64,000 bases of DNA from Rhyacophila brunnea (Eukaryota; Arthropoda; Insecta; Trichoptera; Rhyacophilidae). The stretch lies in the NCBI GenBank assembly GCA_022495005.1, contig JAGYXB010000269.1, positions 248,001-312,000 of the forward strand, in the 5' to 3' direction. The notes under the pieces were generated by a model. It was not told the DNA's origin and ran no database searches. It saw nothing but the letters and a program-made list of their open reading frames with translations. This document shows positions 36,401-46,500 of this stretch, piece after piece (position 1 is the stretch's first letter; each line of letters starts with the position of its first letter). Both the position numbers and the translations under genes were made by a program.

Positions 36401-38520
36401 GACAAATTCAACATGTTGCAGTCGAGATGAGTTTGTATGACTGGGCCAAAACGGCATAGTAAAGTACTTACTTAAATTAGATATAAAAAACATTGTAGAT
36501 ACCTGAATGTTTGTTTCGCTATTACATTACTGAATCTCACAGTTTTCTTAAGACTGGATGAGTCTTCTTCAGGTATGCAATCGACAGAACTCAGGGAATA
36601 GGAAGGAGAAGCGTACTCCATGAAGTCGACACTTGACTCGGAGTAACTCCTTCCTATGCGTGACGGTCTGCATTTCAAGATCCCTTTGAAGCTTCCGTTG
36701 CTGGATGCTATTCCTGAATCATAGCTGTTTTCTTGAGCTCTCTTGGGAATGATATTAATATTGTTGGCGTTATCGGAATCATGTTCTTCCGTTTCCGCAG
36801 CATCAGCGACCGTGAGCGATATACTCATCTCATTGTTTCCTCTCGCGGATACTTCAATGATCGGTTGGACCGATTCATGGCAGATTTCTGACGGTTTTGT
36901 AGCAGGCGTCGCTTCAGTGACCGGCACATTAAGCGATTGCTCTTCCAACTCTTTTTCCGTCAGTCCGATTGAGTAATGATCGGGCATGTTGGCGTTGATT
37001 ATTTCCACCTGCATCACGACGTTATTGTCCCACGCTTCAATCTCAGGTTTCTCGCACTCGAATTTAGCAGGAAATTTTAAAAAGAGGGCGTGATGAATCG
37101 GAAAGAAGCCTGCGCCGACGGAAGAAAATTTCAATTGTATTCCGTTGTTTTCGGAGACTGTCTGAGATTTTATACTTTCCGGATCAACGTTCTTAACGTG
37201 GAGAGTGAATGCTATAATATTGTCTAACACATTACACGTAAATGGAGGCATGGAATAAGATAAATCGGGGAGGAGGAAATCACGAGGTTCTTTCACAGTA
37301 GTCCGATATCCTTCACTTTTACAATCATTTTCTGAATTCAGAGAATCAGATATCTCCGTCACGAGACTGTGAGACTGGGAATTATCTTCGTCACTAGCGC
37401 TAGGTGAATTGCTATCGCTGTCGACTCCGCTGTCTTCTCTCCGCCTCCACGTTATATCCATCTTCTCAGGAATCACTGGTAAGCTGATGATCAAGATGCG
37501 TTTGCTCAAGTCGAATTTAGCAGAACCGGCGTTGTCATCGACCCGGTAAGGCAGGGTCAACTCAAGCATGTAGCGAGCGGGCTTTTCGGATACCAGAGAC
37601 AAAACTTTATCTTTGACATCTAAAATCGCTTCAGCTGACGATGACAGCAATGGCAGGTTCACTTCGATGATGAGAGAAGAAGGTATCGCACTGTGCTTCT
37701 TCGCGTCTTTTTCATACGTAAATTCTTTAATGTCAATATCTCTACGCTGTTTGATGACATACTTTGGAACTGCGTATCCAGAAGTATCGATTTTTTTCTG
37801 AATGTTGTTTGTTTTGGTTTGACTGACATTTACTGCAGTGGCAATTGGATAATTGCGCTGCGGATATATTTCGTCAAGCAAACTAGGATCTTCTGCCGGT
37901 TTTGTATCCGGATTAAAATTGGGGTTAGGTTTTCTGACAACCGCCGCTACGGCGACTCCTTTATATGAAAGCTTGGGAAACTTTATGTTACTTCTGTCGA
38001 GACTGACGCTGTGGTTCGATTCTACCGCATCGCAAGCGGTCTCGTTGAGCATATTTTTAAATTGGGCGTTTTTCTCAGCCATGCGCAGTGTGTTTGGATG
38101 AAAAACTACGTCGTAAACAACGCAGCGATTCCGCTTCTTATCGAAATCGTCGTGCGGGGGTGCTATTGAAAAGGGGAGCTGCCAATCGATTCCTCGCTGA
38201 CCGCCCTCCCTTTTAATCGAATACGAAGGCTTCGCGATATTTTCATTGGTACACACATTTATGAAAGCCTTTTTATCGCCACCGACACTTGATTTGATTA
38301 CATAACCGGGCAACGGATTTATAAAAGTCACGTCGACACCACGTTGTTTTTCTAGCTCGGTAATTTCACATTGATAGAGAGCACGATTCGCCGGATCCTG
38401 TATTTCTTCACAGTATTCTGACAGAAGTTTCCTGAATTCTTTATCCTTTAATGCATCAGAGAGGCGATCGATGTCTCCTTGAGTGAACTCGAAATCTTTT
38501 TCACGCACCTGCGCTGCCAT
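33474..38520 (-). CDS. Ktu: Kintoun / DNAAF2, dynein axonemal assembly factor (complete, 3 exons, 793 aa)
   Basis: Exons on the minus strand: 38520-36503, 35083-34951, 33704-33474. The junction phases (2, then 0) fit and the frame ends in TGA at 33474-33476. Residues about 45-195 are a PIH1 domain (VDVTFINPLPGYVIKSS, then IDWQLPFSI and VVYDVVFHPNTL). Residues about 250-350 form the CS-like beta domain (PKYVIKQRR, SLIIEVNLPLL, RYMLELTLPYRV). A long acidic and Ser-rich region follows, then a basic stretch in exon 2 (KNQRKKRNKKR) typical of Kintoun. The length is close to Drosophila Kintoun. It acts in the cytoplasm with HSP90/HSP70 to preassemble dynein arms, so testis and ciliated sensory neuron expression is expected. 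The start at 38520 has a good context (AAAATGG); the reading frame stays open 51 codons upstream but lacks family similarity. Intron 2 holds a LINE fragment; intron 1 holds repeats. Confidence 0.95.
34384..34826 (+). mobile_element. CR1/Jockey-like LINE 3' end (Kintoun intron 2)
   Basis: Codons GRAITIFNEIASDIDIFHLR at 34499-34558 look like the terminal ORF2 peptide of CR1/Jockey elements. The 3' tail ends ATGTAAAATAAATACATTTG followed by TTGAA-like repeats. A homologous copy is at 56.1-56.6 kb, and the same peptide is conserved there. Confidence 0.55.
35811..35855 (+). mobile_element. SINE S4, 3' end only (Kintoun intron 1)
   Basis: CTCTGTGGAGGCCCATATGA, then CCTATTAGGATGGAACATGG and an A-rich tail: the S1 family 3' end without head or body. 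Confidence 0.6.
36141..36448. repeat. dispersed repeat, family A copy 2 (Kintoun intron 1)
   Basis: Ends GCCTGGTCGCACATACAAAA and, in reverse, GGCCCAGTCATACAAACTC are imperfect inverted repeats. Non-coding. Homologous to 31631-32055. It ends 55 bases before the exon 1 splice donor. Confidence 0.5.
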
Positions 38521-38700
38521 TTTATGTATTATGGAAAATTTTGTTTGCCTACAATAATCAGCTGACAAAACAAACGAGGAGCATACACGTAGCCGGCTAA
38601 ATCTGGAACTTTCTATTGGTCGACAAATAACAAATGGCTGCAGCTTCCTTGTGGCACGTGACCTCAACGACAAATAGGGGTGCCAAAAAATGGTCGGGGC
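38521..38700 (-). promoter_or_regulatory. probable Kintoun 5' UTR / promoter region
   Basis: The sequence just upstream of the Kintoun ATG is less AT-rich than its surroundings and stays open in frame for 51 codons. No TATA box seen. Placed by position only. Confidence 0.35.
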
Positions 38701-38744
38701 TCATTACAAAAATAACCGTATGCATAATGCCATAATACAACCTC

Positions 38745-38893
38745 ACGGTGACACCTGACCCATCCTTAAAGTCGTGGATGCAGGCTCAAATCTCACATTT
38801 GGCAAAAAAAAATCAATGTGTGTTTTGATACAGAACAAATATTCACTTTTAGGTGAATGGATAAGAACCATTCCTCGTAAAAAAAAAATATTG
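38745..38893 (+). mobile_element. distant SINE relative (5' of Kintoun)
   Basis: Segments parallel S1: a degenerate B box (AGGCTCAAATCTCA), TTTGGCAAA, ATGTGTGTTTTGA, and AACCATTCCTCGTAAAAAAA. It lies about 220 bases upstream of the Kintoun ATG. The alignment is by eye and weak. Confidence 0.45.
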
Positions 38894-39233
38894 AATACAT
38901 ATTATATTCGTTGTGTGGAGATGACTATGTACTCCGCTTAAGGAATAAATTCGTCATTTTACCATTTTTAAGAGGTAAGTTCAACTTACTACATTATTAA
39001 CCGGCCATACAAATTCAGCGGTACCCTATAACGGCAAAATAGGTCACATTATAATATCACTTTCAATGAATCGAAAAATTAAACAAGTTTGGCGGAAATA
39101 CGTAGCAGCGAAAGGGTCAATAAGGTAGCTGTTGAATAATATATGGTAGGTATTCACATGGCGGTGAGTTCACGTCGTTTGTTGATTATGTAGTTATAAC
39201 GGTGTCCTAACATTATATTGAATTGTCAAAAGT

Positions 39234-39314
39234 ATATCTCGCCACGGACACGACAGAAGAAGAAGACTATTATAGCATAATAGTTTTCTCCTTCTGTCGT
39301 GTCCGTGGCGAGAT
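39234..39314. repeat. near-perfect 81-bp palindrome
   Basis: The left arm TATCTCGCCACGGACACGAC pairs with the right arm; a 39-base stem has one mismatch (39259/39289) and one G-T pair (39264/39284) around a loop of about 3 bases (39273-39275). TA lies at both edges. A minimal hairpin MITE or small-RNA precursor are both possible. Confidence 0.85.
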
Positions 39315-40120
39315 AGATTGTTATCTAAAACATGGGTTTATTTTACTAAACTACGTACTGAAAGAAAGTACTTATATAAAATACAAGAAAGCTTGTAAGA
39401 AGAATAAACTCAAACTTATTGTGTGATTTTATTATTCTTTTTTCTAAGTGTCAAATTGAAAGAATTCCTTGATGAAATAAGAAACAAACCCACTATTCTC
39501 ATTCTCCTAATATATTTTTTGGTAGCCCTGCGCGGGCTGTTGATATTGACGGAAGTGAAAAATGCGCGCTCTGTTTAAAATTCTATTTTAATCAATATTA
39601 CTATGCCGCTGACAATAATTTTGTAGCTGCAAAAGTGAATATTTAATAGGTCAGAAATATTAGGAAAGTCGTATTCAATGTATTTTTCATTAACAATTTG
39701 ATATTCATAAAATTAACCTATTATTTTTCGATGACCGCGTAGCATCATCGATTAAAATAGTTTGGAATAGAAGGTTTTCTATGACACCTTTCACTATAAA
39801 GCAGTATTTTACATATCTTTAAATAATACGACATTTTATATATTATCGAAGATAAATAATTATTATTGTTTATAAACAATGCTGTTTTATAGACAACATC
39901 AATAACAATGTAAAGTGATTTTATCTTTATTATCATTGATTTAAATCATCAATGATTTTATCAATTGAAATAGGTACTTACCGAGATATTATCATTTATT
40001 GATAACTTTATTTCATCAGGCATTTATACTAAATATTTTATACAGGTATAGTAAGCAATAATAAATCATTAAAAAAGATAGACAATTGAAATTCATCACT
40101 CAAGATTATATTGTCAGTTA

Positions 40121-41186
40121 TAGGTGTTTCGTTCTACATCGGCACTGTTGTACGCTAAAAACGATTTGCAGTTGTGTTGGTGTTCTTTGGTAGTATTGAC
40201 ACAGGTGTGCATGAAGAATTACGGTAAATAATCATATTTTTATGACTTATTGTTTTAATAAAATATAGAATAAAAATGCGTACATTAGAACATAGATACC
40301 TATAATATATTATTTTCTTATACCGATAGTTACAATTCAATGAAAACATCGTGTTTTATTATTTATTTAGTTGGGATTAGGAATATACAATGTTTTGGAA
40401 TTTATAAATTAGCCTTAACGATATCATTATCATTATTTAACAGATTAGTTATAAATTTATAGAGAACTAAAACTAAGCAATTAAAGACAATTATAATACC
40501 GTAAAGACATAATTTTGTTGGCAATGTCATTTAACTATACATACATTCATTAGGACTTCGGAGAACAATTACAAATGGCATTTTTAACTATAAGTATAAT
40601 TTATGAAAGTCATGAATACACCGTCGAATTACAGATTTATCAAAGTCATCAATATTATTTTTTTTATTTTTAACTACCCTTTTTTTAGGACTCGAAAAGG
40701 TCCCTGTTTTTTGTTTTTCTCTTAAAACACGCCAAACCGTTCTTAAACCAACCCCTGATGCATTCTAAACTTCTGTCACAACACTACTTTCAATACACAT
40801 TTGGTTTTTATTTTTTACGTATGTATATATATTATATTATATAACTTCCTTCGTTTGGGCATTAATAGTATGACTAATTAAACGGGACATTATAATTCAG
40901 TATGCGTATCGTTTCGATAACAATCACTATATGAACACACTGTAGACGATTGCAAAGAATGAGTTTATGGTATGTTTATTACCAGCAACTGTCTTTAACA
41001 ATAGAAACTCCGCCTTTTATGCCCCTAAACTGCACGGATAACCAATTGATGATAAGGTAATAATTGCAGGCGGTTCTAAGTAAAGTTTTATTACAGGGCT
41101 TAATGCATACACACAAATTAATAATACCAACACAGATGCGAAGCAATTTTAGCGTACAACAGTGCCGATGTAGAACGAAGCACCTA
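40121..41186 (-). mobile_element. IS630/Tc1-type deletion derivative (1066 bp)
   Basis: Ends TAGGTGTTTCGTTCTACATC and (reverse) TAGGTGCTTCGTTCTACATC, with TIR similarity over about 70 bases and TA flanks (40119-40120, 41187-41188). The minus strand at about 40800-40675 encodes an HTH fragment, ASGVGLRTVWRVLREKQKTG followed by TFSSPKKR, with one in-frame stop upstream; the DDE domain is gone. Confidence 0.7.
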
Positions 41187-41639
41187 TACCAAGTTTATTG
41201 AATTTTGTCTTTGTCATCTGTTTGTAACAATAAGCCAAGTCTTGTACGAATTATTCTGAGTGTACACTATGGACTGTCAAAATGTACAGTAATATAGTGT
41301 ATTGGGGTATAGCCCATCTGAATTCTATTTATTAATCTGTTCTATGTACATAAGATTTATTAATATGCAGTATGCTGGTATCAGATAGGTTGGTGTTTTT
41401 TTGACATCATTTTCTTCATTTTCAAATTGATTCAATTTATGTATAAGTTAGGTGCCTACCTAGGATAGATACATATTTTGTAACTACTGAATGATACACA
41501 TTATTTATAAGAATTCAGCATTATTTTTTAAATACTACTAAACTTCATACTTCTACTAATTTATTCTATCTACTATTTATATACTAATTTAATGGCGAGG
41601 GATCTAATATATTTCTTTCAAGTACGTACATTTACACAG

Positions 41640-43507
41640 GGCCGCTCCTGCCAAGTTTAGTGCGAGGCCCGATTGGAGCATATGCGCGAGACGCTTCGGC
41701 CTAGGTATGGGGTATCTATTGTCTAAGGGTACGAATATTATTTTCGGGTACGAATAATATTATTTATTGACGGGGTGGATGCTTATCAATTTGAATAGTT
41801 TACTTGAAACAACTGTTTTTTTTAAATCTTGATTATTTATACCTATCTACATATTATATTATAATAATTTATCGGTAATTTAGATTTTTAGATAGGTGTT
41901 ATATCAAAACCACCTATGTTTATATTTTTCGTATAGTGTTATCGGAAAAATATTCATAACAGAAAAACAGATGGCAAAACACTGGTCACTTTTATTCGAC
42001 TAACAATATTGCTTAATATTTTTTTATATGTAGGTATTGGCTGTACACATGCTGTACATCATTGGCATTTTCCACTTTTAAATATGTTTTTGGAATTTCT
42101 CTCGAAAATTCTATAATTCTACTGACAATGGCCTCGAATTTTCATTGTTTTATACCTACTTACTCAAATATTTGACGGCGATTAAAAACCAGCGCTCTCT
42201 ATTAGATAAAATTTGTTAATAATTATATACTTACCTGCCAAGCCCATAACTTGAATGAATAGTGTGGCGCATGCAAGATTAGGGTAACAACCTATATATA
42301 CAACAGTTGTTAGCATCGCAGGCGAAAATCGGGGTTTACGACACGTCATAAATACAATTTTACCATGATTCCGACAAGTTTCGTATACAAATAGAGTATG
42401 TGAATTTAATTACTTTTTAATATTATTTAAATTGGAATGCAATATTTGATTTTTTCACGAGGCGGAGCGGTAATCCCGGTATCTCGGAGATTTCACAAAA
42501 ATCTAATATACCTAATCTAAATAAACATCTTTTTTAAATCACAATGAAGCTTAGAAATGCAAAGGCGTTGATAAAACCTTCTGTCATAGAAACATGATCT
42601 AACTATATTATGAATGATAACAGTAAAGTTGTGTGGTCCAATATTTATTTTATTTTTCATGGCTCAGGCTGTACACTGAGATAAAAACTAAAGTGCTACA
42701 CTCGTAAAACATGATTATTTAAAAAATAACTATCGTTGACTTCACAATATTTAGAATTTAGATGATCAATCACAATAAATCGCAAATAACAGTTGGTACA
42801 TCATATTACTTGCAATATAACAAAATGTCGAAACAGGAAAGCCATATTTCAATTTGTAAATTAATATTACCTGATTATTATAATATGACTATGAATAATT
42901 CAACCATACAAGAAATCGTTTTGGAATTGCTAAGAATCGCTATTAGAACAGTTCAGTAATATCTCTGTCTCTAAGTATAGTACAAACTCTTTAGTAAGTG
43001 GTTAATGTATTTTAATAATAATTTTTAACCATATCTAGGTATCTACAAAATTTGATATAAGGTTCTATTTTTTTTTTTGAATCAAGTGTCGCTGTTTTAT
43101 TGTCCATTTTTTACCTGGCGGATATTTAGTTTCCCATACATTTTTTACAATGCATCTAGGTACCTACCTACTTATCATTAATTATTGTTGAATTATAATA
43201 TTATTTCGTGCTGACTTTAACCTTGAAACCGTGGTGAGATCACGTTGTAAGTAAATACTGGTAAATCTAGTATCTGCTCAATGTAATGTTCACTTCAGGT
43301 AGGTAGATTGATAGATGACTGCGCGAGAGATCTTTGACCCAGTGACATTATGAAAGTGTGAACTTATCTCTCTTTGCAGACTCAGCCATTTACCCATACA
43401 TGTTGCGGAGTATTAAATTTACTTTCCATTTCACTGCTGAATCGATCCAACGTGTGTGTATACAGCCAGGCGCGAGTGTCTTTTTCACATGAAACGATGA
43501 TCGAACA
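41640..43507. other. spacer 5' of the Pipe-like gene
   Basis: AT-rich. A GC-rich bit at 41637-41710 (CAGGGCCGCTCCTGCC) resembles one end of a hAT element. 43320-43507 should contain the promoter and 5' UTR of the Pipe-like gene. Nothing else recognised. Confidence 0.35.
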
Positions 43508-46500
43508 ATGCGATTTTTTACCAAAACACAAGTGAAAATATTATATATAATTCTGTTCATGTTTACAATTTCGTGTATTTATTTTCAAAGTGTTATATTC
43601 TCAAGGCCGAAGGACAGATCTGAGGATGGATCGTTATTGTTTACGAACGTTCTTCGGCCTACAAAAGATTCGTCGAGGCATGTTACCAAAAGTTTGTCGG
43701 AACTTGCCAAAAGTACATCGTTGAGTGATCACGTTCTGATGTTTAATCGGGTGCCAGGATCCGGTAGTGAAATATTTGTTTTGATTCTACAATGGCTGCA
43801 AGGAATCAACAGCTTCAAGCATGTGAGATTGGCAGGGGGGATGTCTGGAAGGCTGACTCATGCCGAGCAAGTTTGTATTCATTCAAGTTCCTCGGTTCTC
43901 TATTCGAATTTCGCGCGCTTTTTTAGTTACCAAAGAAGCCGTTGCATAATTAAAAAACCGCGCAAATTCGTCGATTTTATTGTAGGTACAAATTGACTTT
44001 TGAAGAATCGTTTTCTGTTTTGCGTAGTCCAGACCAAGATACATGCGCGGCAACAAATGAACATTGTATCCAAACTGTTCAGTCTGGACTAGGACATAAC
44101 AGGCGAAACAGGCATACCAACATAATATTTGTACTGAATCGGACTAGAACCCACAACCATCCCAATCTGAGTACTTTACCAAAATGCTATCGATGCAATC
44201 AGCGGGTCTATTCTATACAGAAGGCGACTATCGACTGCTAACGTGCTAACGTGATAATGTGTTGGTATTTGTTACATACATTTTATATTGAAATATTATA
44301 ATTGTAATTATATTGTAATCAGTTAATCAGTCGAAACTGTCTCTCTCTCGCTCTCTCTCTATCGCTCATGCTCTAAATTTTAGCACAGGCAGGGGCATGC
44401 CGTTAAAATATATCATTTATTGCAACAATTAATACCGGCTAATTATAATTGTTACAATACGTGTTAATAATTTGATACAAACATACCCTAGTTAGCGGTT
44501 TTAGCGGATGAAAGCAGCCTTTTGTATAAAATAGACCCGCAGGAACGCGCTAGGCGGGGGTGATAGGGGTACGAAACACCAGGGCGGCAGTATTCAGGGG
44601 GCGATTGAAGTCAGAAAAAAACATTTTTAATGATATTACTCGTATTAAAAATATAATAATGTTACTCAATTACTCTTCCATGCCATTAAATATTATTCAT
44701 TTATAAATGGTTCAGTGCTATCTATTCTATAATTTTGGATTATAATTATGAATACAAATTCTAATTCCATCAAGTAACTTCGGTCGATAGTATTAATATT
44801 ATGAATGTGATATTATTTAATTGGTAAAATATGTAAATATTTTGATGATAATAAAATATTTTTTAACTTTTGTCATATTACAAATCAAAAATAGTTTTTA
44901 TTTGCGGGACGGGGTGGCAATTTTGGGCTGGCACCCACCCTTGGTGCGTCTCTGGATGCAATCATTAATCATGACACAGTGAACTAACATGCAGGGCTCG
45001 AAATAGACCGGAACGCACAGGAGCGCCGTTCCTGCTCGTGAAATTCTAAAAGATACCGTTCCGGCTCGTGGCTTCTTTGAAAATTGCGTTCCGTTTCTTG
45101 TTATTGAGATAATATTGCATGTAGGTGTATAGTTTTTAAAGTTGTAAGAACTGATTCGTGGGAAAAAAATTCGCATGCGGCGCTGACAAGATGTGTATAT
45201 TATACTACAAGGTCTATAATATAATATAGGCTGTTCGGACTTCAGATGTGTTTACAAAAGGGCTAAAGGGGCTACAGGTCCAGGACCTTAAATTAGTAGG
45301 TCTCCGGCACCTGAAAAATAATTTGAAATCACAAAAGAACCTTGCAGCGAAGGAATACACATATGTACGAGCTTCTAGAATTTTGAAGATAAGAGCCCAA
45401 TTCTAAGAAAATTGACGAAAAATAAGTGATTTTGCAAAAATGAGTAGTGTACCCATATAAAAAAAACTACACTTTAATGTTGTATTGGGGAGGGGTAATG
45501 TGTATTAGCGCAGAGCCCCTTCAAGTATAAATGAAACCCTGATTATTAGGCATATCGCCTTTATGATATCCGAAAAATATTTAACATAATTTGATATTTT
45601 TGAATGATTATTCAGCGCTCCGGTTCGTAAGATTTTCTATTTCGAGCACTGCTAACATGTTATATCAAATTCCGCTAATATTGGCGACCGTCGTTTGTAA
45701 TGTTAAATCAAGTTAAGTATATTTAACATTTAAATTCAAACTTCCAATCTCTATTGACCAATGGTGTTGTGTGACTTTTAATTTCTTGCAATCTGAGAAA
45801 AGACTATTTATTTATTTTTCGTTATTCAAAAGGTGGCATTTGGTAAAACTTTGATTTAAGATTGAACAAAAATAACACAAATATCAACTGACACTTATAT
45901 GTATAATTTATTTGTAAATATTATTGACATGCATCATTGATGTACGACTATTTTGAGACATGCGAGTCAGAGTCTGTCCGTGAAACAGTCGTATACCAGG
46001 TTATACGCGCATGCGTCATTACTAAACGCTATGTTTCCATCAAGCCAACTTCTTTCGTGAACGCTTTGAAGATTAGAATAAGTCATAATAATATGGTACT
46101 TTGTGAATGCTGTGAAGACAGAAGCAACTCAAGAGCGTTCTTCGTGAATCCATTTGATGAGAAATTTTGTTCTTTGTGACTCGAATGACCTAATCAATAA
46201 GAACAAGACATGAAATGTAATTGAGGTGAAATTTGAGTGACTCATTTCATTGATTCAATATGTAACTTTAAGTATGATGTTTGTGAATTGGTATTACGGA
46301 ATCCATCTTGTGAACAGAGTATAGTCACAACAATCACACTGCCGGCCGCTACCAATCTCACCAACATTGGCTATGCAAGCACCTCAGGCCTATATAAATA
46401 TATGCTGTTGAGATTTAGACGGCTGACACCTTGTGGCTGCATCCACGACTGTATTTGTACTTTGATTTCTGATTAAACACCTGTCTCTGCTCTATCATTC

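Noticed and set aside
38521..38673. N-terminal extension of Kintoun by 51 residues
   Set aside because: Kintoun proteins begin close to the ADAL-like helix that starts here after residue 10. The ATG at 38520 has the better context, and the upstream residues look like translated 5' UTR.
43993..44241. Plus-strand open frame of 82 codons after Pipe-like exon 1
   Set aside because: No family similarity; lies in intron 1, and the true continuation of the gene is the 46687 exon.
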